Assembly: GCA_041918155.1 (NCBI GenBank)
Contig: JAYRWH010000056.1
Coordinates: forward strand, 11,689-75,688
From: UBA668 sp041918155
GTDB taxonomy: Bacteria; Actinomycetota; Acidimicrobiia; Acidimicrobiales; Ilumatobacteraceae
Direction: 5' to 3'
DNA length: 64,000 nucleotides
Positions 1 through 8,228 of the stretch are shown piece by piece. The stretch's first letter is position 1, and each line of letters starts with the position of its first letter. The notes beneath the pieces were generated by a model. It was not told where the DNA came from and made no database searches. It saw only the letters and a list, made by a program, of their open reading frames with translations. Position numbers and translations under genes: made by a program.

Positions 1-2
1 CG

Positions 3-257
3 CGGGCACTCACCGGGGATGTGCCCGATTCGCCCTCGGCGATGGTGGAGGAGAAGGAAGTGCGCCGCCTGGTGCGCGGCGAGCTGAAGCGCCTGCCCGA
101 ACGGGAGAAGCTGGTGCTGTCGCTGTATTACGACGAGGGTCTCACGCTCGCCGAGATCGGGTCGGTGCTCGGTGTCACCGAGAGCCGCGTCTCGCAGATT
201 CACACCAAGGCCGTGCTGCACCTGCGCGCCCGCCTGTCGGCCACCGGCGTCACCTGA
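3..257 (+). CDS. whiG: RNA polymerase sigma factor, FliA/WhiG type (5' partial)
   Basis: Only the last 84 codons lie in the window; the reading frame is open to the left edge. The visible part is sigma region 4: a run beginning LPEREKLVLSLYYDEGLTL followed by the helix-turn-helix AEIGSVLGVTESRVSQIH that would contact the -35 element. This spacing and the short C-terminus are typical of alternative sigma factors of the FliA/WhiG group, which control motility or sporulation genes. The downstream order (M23 protein, rpsB, tsf, pyrH, frr, cdsA) matches the whiG neighbourhood of Streptomyces, which supports WhiG over FliA. The missing N-terminus (regions 2 and 3) prevents a firmer subtype call. 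Confidence 0.8.
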   Translation, partial: RALTGDVPDSPSAMVEEKEVRRLVRGELKRLPEREKLVLSLYYDEGLTLAEIGSVLGVTESRVSQIHTKAVLHLRARLSATGVT

Positions 258-306
258 GCTCGGCCACGTCGGCCCCGGTAGGGGTGGCCCAGATGGCGGG
301 AATGCA

Positions 307-837
307 GTGATCCTGCTCGTCGTCGCCCTGGTATGGCTGGCTGGGCCGTGCATCACGCCGCCGGTGCCCGGCCCGATCGTGGTGCCATTCCGCCAGCCGG
401 CATGCCCGTACTGCCCGGGCCATCGCGGGGTGGAGTACGCGCCGGCACCGGGCACCCCGGTGCACGCCGTGGCCTCGGGCGTGGTGACGTTCGCCGGCAA
501 CGTGGCGGGCACCCTCTACGTGGTGCTGCGCCAGGACGACGGCCTGCTCGCCACGTATGGGTTCCTGCAGGCCGCGGCGGTGCACTCCGGACAGTCGGTG
601 GCGGCCGGTGGGGTGGTGGGCTTCAGCAGCGCCCGGCTGTACTTCGGCTGGCGACGCGATGGGGTGCCGGTGGATCCCACTCCGGCGCTCAGCGGCACTC
701 GCGCCCGCCCGCGGTTGGTGCCCACGAACGGCGCCCGCCCACGCCCTGGGCCGCCCGGCGGTGCGTGCCCCGCCGCGAGGGCCCCGCCGCTGGCGAGAGC
801 CCTGGCGGGTGGAGTTACCTGGGGTCGCGCCCGATAA
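307..837 (+). CDS. M23/LytM-like peptidase domain protein, probably catalytically dead
   Basis: 176 aa from a GTG preceded by a GGCGGG box. A short hydrophobic N-terminus (residues 1-15) suggests export. Residues 39-126 follow the LytM/M23 fold: HRGVEY, PVHAVASGVVTFAG, DGLLATYGFLQ, VHSGQSVAAGGVVG, ARLYFGWRRDG and PVDPTP. In active enzymes zinc is held by HxxxD and by HxH in the last strand. Here the Asp of the first motif is Glu (E43) and the HxH has become R110-L-Y112, so zinc hydrolase activity is unlikely. The last 45 residues are a Pro/Arg/Ala-rich tail of doubtful meaning. An M23 gene at this place between whiG and rpsB is conserved in actinobacteria. A regulatory role like EnvC-type LytM proteins is inference. 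Confidence 0.75.
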   Translation: MILLVVALVWLAGPCITPPVPGPIVVPFRQPACPYCPGHRGVEYAPAPGTPVHAVASGVVTFAGNVAGTLYVVLRQDDGLLATYGFLQAAAVHSGQSVAAGGVVGFSSARLYFGWRRDGVPVDPTPALSGTRARPRLVPTNGARPRPGPPGGACPAARAPPLARALAGGVTWGRAR

Positions 838-878
838 CATCTATCGACGGTCTGCCATCCCGGTGGGCCCGAAAACAC

Positions 879-920
879 ACACGTGCCCGCCTGCGGTCGC
901 CTTGGCGCCCGGGCACGTGT
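879..920 (+). promoter_or_regulatory. Inverted repeat in the rpsB leader
   Basis: A perfect 11-bp inverted repeat (879-889 ACACGTGCCCG and 910-920) encloses a 20-nt GC-rich loop. It ends about 15 nt before the rpsB Shine-Dalgarno. There is no following T tract, so it is not an obvious intrinsic terminator. It could be an mRNA leader structure for S2 autoregulation or an operator; neither is shown. Confidence 0.5.
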
Positions 921-950
921 ACCGCCAACCGCAGGAGAGGAGCAATCACC

Positions 951-1826
<876 letters not shown>

Positions 1827-1848
1827 CCCAGAGAGAGCTTGATCAGCA

Positions 1849-2637
1849 ATGTCATTCACCGCCAAGGACGTACAGGCGCTGCGCCAGGCCACCGGCGCCG
1901 GCATGATGGACGCCAAGAAGGCCCTCGAGGCCAATGACGGCGACATGGAGGCCAGCAAGCAGTGGCTCCGTGAGAAGGGCCTCGCGGCCAGCGCCAAGCG
2001 CGACGACCGCGAGAACACCCAGGGCGTCGTGGCCCTCGTGATCAACGGCGCTGTCGGTGCCATCGTCAAGCTGAAGAGCGAGACCGACTTCGTCGCGTCC
2101 AGCGACCAGTTCAAGGGCGAAGCCCAGGCGCTGGCCGAGCTGGTGGCTGCCAAAGGCGAGGCCGCAGTCGCCGAGCGGGCAGCGATCCTCGACGATCTCA
2201 AGATTACGCTGAAGGAGAAGATCGAGCTCGGCGAGGTCGTGCGTATCGAGGCCGCCGCCGGCAATGTCCTCGACAGCTACCTGCACATCCAGGGCGGCCG
2301 CGGCGTCAATGCGGTGCTCGTCGAGATGGCGGGCGCCACGCAAGAGCTGGCCCACGACATCGCCGTGCACATCGGCTTCGCCCGCCCGAAGTACCTCGCG
2401 CGCACCGAGGTGCCCGCCGACCTGGTGGATAAGGAGCGGGCCACGCTCGAAACCCTCAGCCGCAACGAGGGCAAGCCCGAGGCCGCGCTGCCGAAGATCG
2501 TCGAGGGTCGCCTCAACGGCTTCTTCAAGGACGTTGCGTTGCTCGAGCAGCCCTACGCCAAGGACGACAAGCAGTCGGTCACCCAAGTGATCGGCAAGGC
2601 GACGATCGTCCGCTACGCCCAGGTCGAGATCGGCTGA
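1849..2637 (+). CDS. tsf: Translation elongation factor Ts
   Basis: 262 aa. EF-Ts is the guanine-nucleotide exchange factor that recycles EF-Tu-GDP. The N-terminal UBA-like domain (residues 1-50; VQALRQATGAGMMDAKKAL) is followed by the signature SETDFVASSDQF, whose TDFV stretch inserts into the EF-Tu GTPase core. Two dimerisation-like halves follow, ending with TQVIGKATIVRYAQVEIG. The AHDIAVHIGFARPKYL segment of the second half is intact. The gene lies 22 nt after rpsB and 5 nt before pyrH. Confidence 0.97.
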   Translation: MSFTAKDVQALRQATGAGMMDAKKALEANDGDMEASKQWLREKGLAASAKRDDRENTQGVVALVINGAVGAIVKLKSETDFVASSDQFKGEAQALAELVAAKGEAAVAERAAILDDLKITLKEKIELGEVVRIEAAAGNVLDSYLHIQGGRGVNAVLVEMAGATQELAHDIAVHIGFARPKYLARTEVPADLVDKERATLETLSRNEGKPEAALPKIVEGRLNGFFKDVALLEQPYAKDDKQSVTQVIGKATIVRYAQVEIG

Positions 2638-2642
2638 TCGCG

Positions 2643-3368
2643 ATGACCTCCCCGCGGTGGAAGCGAATCGTCTTCAAACCGTCGGGGGAGGCATTGGCCG
2701 GCCCTTCTGGGTACGGCCTCGATGCCGACACGCTCGACGCGACGGCGCAGGAGATCATCGCCGTCCGCCAAATGGGCGTCGATGTCGTCGTGGTCGTCGG
2801 CGGCGGCAACTTCTGGCGGGGCCGCCAGGGGGCGATGTCCGGTATGGATGCCACACAGAGCGACCACATCGGCATGCTCGGTACGGTCATGAACGCGCTC
2901 GCGCTGCAGGATGCGCTCGAGCGTGCCGGGCAGGACACGCGGGTGCAGAGTGCAATCGAGATGCCCCGCATCGCCGAGCCCTACATCCGTCGCCGCGCCA
3001 TGCGCCACCTCGAGAAGGGCCGCGTCGTGATCTTCGCGGCCGGTACGGGCAACCCGTTCTTCACCACCGACACCGCCGCCGCGCTGCGCGCCGCCGAGAT
3101 CGACGCTGATGCACTGCTGAAGGGCACCCACTCGGGTGTCGACGGCGTGTACGACGCCGATCCGCGCACGGTGCCCACCGCGAAGAAGTACGACGAGGTC
3201 AGCTACATCGAGGTCATGACCAAGGATCTCAAGGTCATGGACGCCACGGCGATCGCGTTCTGCCGCGACAACAAGATCCCGATCGTGGTGTTCGACCTCG
3301 GTGTGCCGGGCGCGTTGCAGTCGATTCTGCGTGGCGAGCCCGTCGGCACGATCGTCTGTGATCGCTGA
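2643..3368 (+). CDS. pyrH: Uridylate kinase (UMP kinase)
   Basis: 241 aa, the usual family length. It phosphorylates UMP to UDP in pyrimidine nucleotide synthesis. It belongs to the amino-acid-kinase fold and not to the NMP-kinase fold. Diagnostic segments are KPSGEALAG near the N-terminus, VVVVGGGNFWRG (UMP/ATP loop), AAGTGNPFFTTDTAAALRA and the C-terminal LGVPGALQSILRGE(PVGT). The essential Lys and Gly loops are present. Start ATG lies 5 nt after tsf. Confidence 0.96.
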   Translation: MTSPRWKRIVFKPSGEALAGPSGYGLDADTLDATAQEIIAVRQMGVDVVVVVGGGNFWRGRQGAMSGMDATQSDHIGMLGTVMNALALQDALERAGQDTRVQSAIEMPRIAEPYIRRRAMRHLEKGRVVIFAAGTGNPFFTTDTAAALRAAEIDADALLKGTHSGVDGVYDADPRTVPTAKKYDEVSYIEVMTKDLKVMDATAIAFCRDNKIPIVVFDLGVPGALQSILRGEPVGTIVCDR

Positions 3369-3409
3369 GGTTTCGCCACCGTCCGCGGGCCCGCTGTGCG
3401 CCCTATGCA

Positions 3410-3438
3410 CTGACCTGGACCTCCGAGGTCGGTACGCT
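3410..3438 (+). promoter_or_regulatory. Predicted frr promoter for a leaderless mRNA
   Basis: CTGACC at 3410-3415, a 17-nt spacer and TACGCT at 3433-3438 sit 6 nt before the GTG of frr. This is near the vegetative consensus, and the start codon falls where transcription should begin. It would let frr be expressed separately from pyrH, 76 nt upstream. Confidence 0.6.
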
Positions 3439-3444
3439 GGCAGG

Positions 3445-4002
3445 GTGACCGAAGAAACGATCCTCGACGCCATGGAGAAGATGGCCAAGGCCGTCGAGCA
3501 CGTGCAGAGCCAGTTCACGACCGTACGTACTGGTCGCGCTACCCCGGCGCTCGTGGAGAAGCTGCTCGTCGAGTACTACGGCTCGCACGTGCCGCTGCAG
3601 CAACTTGCCGGCTTCCAGGTGCCAGAGGCGCGCCAGCTCATCGTCAAGCCGCACGACCGCGCCACGATGGGCGCCATCGAGAAGGCCATCCGCGACAGCG
3701 ACTTGGGGATGAACCCGAGCAACGACGGAGTGGTCATCCGCCTCAACTTCCCCGCCCTAACCGAAGAGCGACGCAGGGAGTACGTGAAGATCGTCAAGCA
3801 CATGGCCGAGGACGGCCGGATCGCGGTGCGCAACATCCGCCGCGACGCACGCAAGCATCTCGAAGCGGCAGAGAAGGCCGCCGAGATCTCGGCCGACGAA
3901 CTCGAGCGCGCCGAGAAGGAGCTGGAGAAGACCACCCACGACCATGTGGAGCTGATCGACAAGGCATTCGGGCGCAAAGAGCAAGAGTTGTTGGAAGTCT
4001 GA
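3445..4002 (+). CDS. frr: Ribosome recycling factor
   Basis: 185 aa, exactly the canonical length. RRF splits post-termination 70S ribosomes together with EF-G. The three-helix bundle motifs are visible: FTTVRTGRATPALVEKLLVEYYG, then GMNPSNDGVVIRLNFPALTEERR and the KIVKHMAEDGRIAVRNIRRD helix. Start: GTG at 3445 gives the normal N-terminus (TEETILDAMEKMAKAVEHV); an upstream in-frame extension would add non-conserved sequence. A good -35/-10 pair stands directly before it and no Shine-Dalgarno is present, so translation is probably leaderless. Confidence 0.96.
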   Translation: MTEETILDAMEKMAKAVEHVQSQFTTVRTGRATPALVEKLLVEYYGSHVPLQQLAGFQVPEARQLIVKPHDRATMGAIEKAIRDSDLGMNPSNDGVVIRLNFPALTEERRREYVKIVKHMAEDGRIAVRNIRRDARKHLEAAEKAAEISADELERAEKELEKTTHDHVELIDKAFGRKEQELLEV

Positions 4003-4044
4003 GCGGACGGATCGACCCGGACCCGAGTCCGAGGAGGGCAACCG

Positions 4045-5583
4045 ATGAGTGACGATGTATGGCGCCGGCGGGGCCTGGAGGGTGATGACGATCTCGGCCC
4101 GCCCCTGTTCGACGAGGGCCGCGACGACCGATCGACGTTGTCGTTCGGTGCGGCCCGCCACGAACCGCTTCCGCACTGGACCGAGCCACCCACCGGCGAG
4201 GTGCCCGATGTGCTCGCCACCGGCCAGCACGACGTGCACCCCGATGTCGACGTGTGGTCGTCGTTCTCCGATCAGGGGCCGACGTGGAGCGACGAGCCCA
4301 CCAACCCTGACGCTGCGCACGGCGGCCATGAGCCGGGCCGCCTGCCACGGCGCAAGCCGACCTTCGACGATCTCGACGACCTCGACGATCTGTCGCCGCG
4401 CTTCGAGGAGGCGCCACCGGCCCGCTTCCAGGAGCCGTCGCGCGGCCTGTTCGATGACGACGCCCCGGCGTACGAAGCCCCGGCGTCGTACGAAGTGCCC
4501 ACGACGTACGAAGAGCCGGTGACGGGCTTGTTCGACGAGGTGGGCGAATACGACGCGCCGCCGCCGCGGCGCGAGCAGGGGCGCATCCAGATCGGCACCG
4601 ACCCCACTGATGGGGCGATGGCCCGGCCGCCGATGCCGCGTGGCCGCCCCCGCCCCGGCGAGCCCATCCGTGGCGGCCGCCCGCCGCGACCCGTCGGCGC
4701 CGGGCGTGGCCCCGCGCCCAGGCCTGTGGGCGGCACCAAGGGTCGCGACATGCCCACGGCGATCGCTGTCGGGCTGATCATCGCCGCGGTTTTCATCCTC
4801 GCGGTGAAGACCAAGCCCGTCGTGGTGGGCATCTTCGTCATCCTCGTGCTCGGCATGGCCGGCATCGAGTACTTCGACCGTGTTCGCGAGAAGGGCTACG
4901 AGCCGGCATTCTTGCCCGGCATCGTCGCCTGCGTCACCGCCCCACTGGCGGTGTACCACTACGGCATCGACGCGCTGCCACTGGTGATGGTGCTCGCGTT
5001 CGGGGCCTGCGCCCTCACGTTCATCGGCGCGCGCGGCATTGAATCGAACCCGATGCCGAACATGGCGATCTCCATGCTGGGCATCTGCTGGATCGGCATG
5101 ATGGGCTCCTTCGGCGCGGCCATGGTGGGCGTGTCCAACCTGGGTGGGGGCAATCCCATCGGAACCGACACGCTCACCCTGGTCGCCATTGCGGTGGTCG
5201 CCAACGATGTCGGCGCGCTGTTCGTTGGCAGTGCTGTCGGGAAGTCGCCGCTGCGCGCATGGATCAGCCCGAACAAGAGCATCGAGGGCTTCATCGGCGG
5301 CACCATTGCGTCGCTGGGGGCGATGGTGCTCGTCGGCGTGTGGGGCAAGAGCACCACATGGAACAGCACCGGCGAGCTGCTCATGCTCGGTCTGGTTGTG
5401 GCCGTCGTCGGGCCCATCGGCGACCTCACGGAGAGCATGTTCAAGCGCAACCTCGATGTGAAGGACTTCGGTTCGATCATCAAGGGCCACGGTGGGGTGC
5501 TCGATCGTTTCGATGCCTTCCTGTTCGCCATGCCGGCGGCGTACTACCTGCTCGAGTACTTGCAGCCCTGGACCTCGAAGTGA
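4045..5583 (+). CDS. cdsA: Phosphatidate cytidylyltransferase with long acidic N-terminal extension
   Basis: 512 aa. CdsA makes CDP-diacylglycerol from phosphatidate and CTP, the branch point to all anionic phospholipids, in the membrane. Residues from about 235 hold the multi-helix membrane domain. The C-terminal signature is complete: SPNKSIEGFIGG, then GDLTESMFKRNLDVKDFG and GHGGVLDRFDAF, including the metal-binding Asp residues. The first ~230 residues are hydrophilic, rich in Asp/Glu/Pro/Arg, with runs such as FDDLDDLDDL and Tyr-Glu repeats (YEAP, YEVP, YEEP). Typical CdsA is about 270-300 aa, so the extension is unusual in size and probably a disordered cytoplasmic arm. Confidence 0.93.
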   Translation: MSDDVWRRRGLEGDDDLGPPLFDEGRDDRSTLSFGAARHEPLPHWTEPPTGEVPDVLATGQHDVHPDVDVWSSFSDQGPTWSDEPTNPDAAHGGHEPGRLPRRKPTFDDLDDLDDLSPRFEEAPPARFQEPSRGLFDDDAPAYEAPASYEVPTTYEEPVTGLFDEVGEYDAPPPRREQGRIQIGTDPTDGAMARPPMPRGRPRPGEPIRGGRPPRPVGAGRGPAPRPVGGTKGRDMPTAIAVGLIIAAVFILAVKTKPVVVGIFVILVLGMAGIEYFDRVREKGYEPAFLPGIVACVTAPLAVYHYGIDALPLVMVLAFGACALTFIGARGIESNPMPNMAISMLGICWIGMMGSFGAAMVGVSNLGGGNPIGTDTLTLVAIAVVANDVGALFVGSAVGKSPLRAWISPNKSIEGFIGGTIASLGAMVLVGVWGKSTTWNSTGELLMLGLVVAVVGPIGDLTESMFKRNLDVKDFGSIIKGHGGVLDRFDAFLFAMPAAYYLLEYLQPWTSK

Positions 5584-5636
5584 CCCGAGCCGGGCGCGGT
5601 GCAACCGGGCCGAAGGGCTGACAGACTCCACAACGC

Positions 5637-6797
5637 ATGAGTTCTCCGATCCGCGTTGCCATTGCCGGCTCGTCCGGCTCGATCGGCACCCAGACGCTCG
5701 CTGTCATCCGTGCCACCAATGCACTCGAAGGGGCAGGCCGCTACGAGGTCACCGCACTGGGCGTCGGCTCGTCGATCGACGTCCTCATCGCCCAGGCCAA
5801 CGAGTTCCGCCCCAAGGTGGTGGCCGTCGCCGACGCGGCCAAGCGGGCAGAGGTGGCCGCGGCGCTGCCCTTCGCCGATGTCGTGGCCGACCTCGCCGAT
5901 CTCGTCGAGGCCGCCGATGTGGTGGTGAACGCGGTGGTGGGCTTTGCCGGCCTGTCCGTGACCGTTCGCACGCTCGCCACCGGGCGCCGGCTCGCGCTGG
6001 CCAATAAGGAGAGCCTCATCGCCGGTGGCCCAGTCGTGCAGCCCCTGCGTAACGTGCCCGGCGCGGAGCTGGTGCCGGTGGACAGCGAGCACTGCGCGGT
6101 GCACCAGTGCCTGCGCTCGTCCGCGTACAACGACCGTGAGGTTTCGCGGATCGTGCTCACAGCCAGCGGTGGCCCCTTCCGCGGCCGCACGGCCGCGGAG
6201 CTCGCCGACGTCGGTGTCGAGCAGGCGCTCGCCCACCCCACGTGGAAGATGGGTCCGAAGATCACGATCGACTCCAGCACGCTGATGAACAAGGGGCTGG
6301 AAGTGATCGAAGCCCACGAGTTGTTCCACACGCCCTACGGCCAGATCGAGGTCGTGGTGCACCCACAGAGCGTCGTGCACTCGATGGCCGAGTTCACCGA
6401 TGGCAGTACGATCGCCCAGCTCTCGATGCCCGATATGCGCCTACCGATCGGCTACGCGCTCGCCTACCCGGCCCGCATCGGCAGCCCCTTCGGGCGCATC
6501 GACTGGGGCACGCTGGGCCGGCTCGATTTCGAGGCGCCCGACACGGCCACGTTCCGCTGTCTGGCGCTGGCCTACGAGGCCGGCCGCATCGGCAGCACCG
6601 CGCCGGCGTGGTTGAGCGCCGCGAACGAGGTGGCCGTGGAGGCGTTCCTGCAGGGCCGCATCAGCTGGAGCCAGATCGCCGAGGTCAACGAGGCGGTGCT
6701 GCAACGCTACGAGGCCGGGCCCGATTCCACGGTCGCCGAGATCATCGCCGCCGACGAACGAGCAAGGGCCGTGGCCCGGGAGGTCCTGCCCGCATGA
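5637..6797 (+). CDS. dxr: 1-deoxy-D-xylulose 5-phosphate reductoisomerase
   Basis: 386 aa. Dxr catalyses the first committed MEP-pathway step, DXP to MEP, with NADPH and a divalent metal. Seen: dinucleotide-binding GSSGSIGTQTL at the N-terminus, NKESLIAGG, metal ligands in VDSEHCAVHQCL, the substrate-binding loop PTWKMGPKITIDSSTLMNKG and EVIEAHELF. Length and domain order are normal. It overlaps the next gene by ATGA. The trio dxr-rseP-ispG is a conserved actinobacterial cluster. Confidence 0.96.
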   Translation: MSSPIRVAIAGSSGSIGTQTLAVIRATNALEGAGRYEVTALGVGSSIDVLIAQANEFRPKVVAVADAAKRAEVAAALPFADVVADLADLVEAADVVVNAVVGFAGLSVTVRTLATGRRLALANKESLIAGGPVVQPLRNVPGAELVPVDSEHCAVHQCLRSSAYNDREVSRIVLTASGGPFRGRTAAELADVGVEQALAHPTWKMGPKITIDSSTLMNKGLEVIEAHELFHTPYGQIEVVVHPQSVVHSMAEFTDGSTIAQLSMPDMRLPIGYALAYPARIGSPFGRIDWGTLGRLDFEAPDTATFRCLALAYEAGRIGSTAPAWLSAANEVAVEAFLQGRISWSQIAEVNEAVLQRYEAGPDSTVAEIIAADERARAVAREVLPA

Positions 6798-8026
6798 GCA
6801 TGGAGAAGTTCAAGCAAGAGGTCGTCTCCGGCGGCACGCAACGCGAGATCGACCCCGAAGCACCCGCGCCGAACATCGCCGGTGGTGTGCTCGTGTGGGT
6901 GATGATGTTCGCGCTCATCTACTGGTACAGCCCGTGGGCGTTCGTGTTCGCGGTGGCGCTCGCGGCGTCGATCATCGCCCACGAGTTCGGCCACTACTGG
7001 ACAGCGCGCCGCAGCGGCATGAAGGCCACCCAGTTCTTCCTCGGTTTCGGGCCGCGCATTTGGAGCACTCATCGCGGCGGCGTGGAGTACGGAGTGCGCG
7101 CCATCCCGCTCGGCGGTTTCGTGAAGATCATCGGCATGACCAATGTCGACGAGGTGCCTGAGGAGGACGAACGCTTCACCTACCGCCAGGGCAGCTACCC
7201 GCGGCGGATGTGGGTGATCACCGCCGGCTCGGTGATGCACCTGATCCTCGCGTTCGCGATCATCGTGCCCGTCTACGCCTTCGCCGGCCAGGTACGCAGC
7301 ACCGACACGGTCCAGATCTGGAGCGTCGAGGACGGCACTCCGGCTTCCGCGGCCGGTGTGGATGCGGGCGATGTCGTGAAGGTCGTCGATGGCGTGGCCA
7401 TCACGAGCTCGGCCCAGTTCAGGAGTACCCTCGCCGCCATTGCCCCGGGTACGACGGTTTCGATCGAGGTGCAACGCGACGGACAGTTGCTGACGCTGTC
7501 GGCCACCCTTGCGCAACACCCGCAGTTCACCGAGACGCGTGGCTACCTTGGGGTGTCGAGCAGCGACGAGGAGCGCATTCCGCTCGGCGTCGGTGACGCG
7601 CTTGTCGAGGGCCCGAAGGATCTGTTCAGGGGCGTCGGCCAGGCGATTGTCGGCGTGGCCAAGGTGCTCAACCCAGTGAGTGTGTGGGGCCACCTGATGG
7701 GTACGAACACCGACGCGTCGTCTCGGCCGGGCACGATCGTGGGCGCCACCCAGATGAGCAAGGACGCCGGCAACTTCGGTGGCTGGGTGGAAGTGCTCGT
7801 ACTGCTCGCGACCGTGAACCTGTCTGTCGGTGTGCTGAACATGTTCCCGCTGCTGCCCCTCGACGGCGGCCACGCGGCCATCGCCACCTACGAGCGCATC
7901 CGGTCGCGCAAGGGCAGGCGGTACCACGCCGACGTGAACAAGCTCATGCCTGTGGCCGCGGTGTGCCTGGCGCTCATCGCGTTCATGTTCCTCACTGGTC
8001 TGTACCTTGACCTCATCAAGGGCTGA
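6794..8026 (+). CDS. rseP: RseP/Rip1-type site-2 zinc metalloprotease
   Basis: 410 aa. A membrane-embedded protease that cleaves transmembrane substrates, classically anti-sigma factors or FtsI-type targets. The catalytic zinc motif HEFGH (about residue 64) lies in a hydrophobic helix, with the third ligand in FPLLPLDGGH near the C-terminus. A single PDZ domain lies in the middle (about residues 170-250; AAGVDAGDVVKVVDGV). At least four hydrophobic segments can be seen. Start: ATG 6794 overlaps the dxr stop as ATGA, which implies translational coupling. Confidence 0.94.
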   Translation: MSMEKFKQEVVSGGTQREIDPEAPAPNIAGGVLVWVMMFALIYWYSPWAFVFAVALAASIIAHEFGHYWTARRSGMKATQFFLGFGPRIWSTHRGGVEYGVRAIPLGGFVKIIGMTNVDEVPEEDERFTYRQGSYPRRMWVITAGSVMHLILAFAIIVPVYAFAGQVRSTDTVQIWSVEDGTPASAAGVDAGDVVKVVDGVAITSSAQFRSTLAAIAPGTTVSIEVQRDGQLLTLSATLAQHPQFTETRGYLGVSSSDEERIPLGVGDALVEGPKDLFRGVGQAIVGVAKVLNPVSVWGHLMGTNTDASSRPGTIVGATQMSKDAGNFGGWVEVLVLLATVNLSVGVLNMFPLLPLDGGHAAIATYERIRSRKGRRYHADVNKLMPVAAVCLALIAFMFLTGLYLDLIKG

Positions 8027-8045
8027 CGCGCGGCGGCGGGGGCGG

Positions 8046-8183
8046 ATGGCGGCGAACGTCGTCGCTGCCGTGCTCGCCGTCGTGCTGCCGGTGATGGCCT
8101 GGGGCTTCCGTGTCGAGACGTTCGTGGTCATCGGCGCCCTGTTCGGCACCCGCATCTTGGTCAGTCTTCTCGGCCCCGACTGA
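8046..8183 (+). CDS. Small hydrophobic protein, 45 aa
   Basis: A short open frame between rseP and ispG with a G-rich possible ribosome site (GGGGGCGG) just before the ATG. The product begins MAANVVAAVLAVVLPVMAW and continues with a second hydrophobic stretch (FVVIGALFGTRILVSLLG), so it could form two short membrane helices. It fills most of the gap and points the same way as its neighbours. I recognise no family. It could also be a chance frame in GC-rich DNA. Confidence 0.45.
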   Translation: MAANVVAAVLAVVLPVMAWGFRVETFVVIGALFGTRILVSLLGPD

Positions 8184-8228
8184 GGCTGAGCGCCTCGTTC
8201 CTCGTGCCGTTCCTGGCACACTGGCGGG

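Noticed and set aside
333..950. In-frame extension upstream of rpsB
   Set aside because: S2 starts at ATG 951 with a strong ribosome site; the extension is shadow of the M23 gene.
3757..5631. Open frame of about 624 codons on the minus strand opposite frr and cdsA
   Set aside because: Antisense of the well-supported frr and cdsA; low-complexity His/Arg/Asp-rich product without domains.
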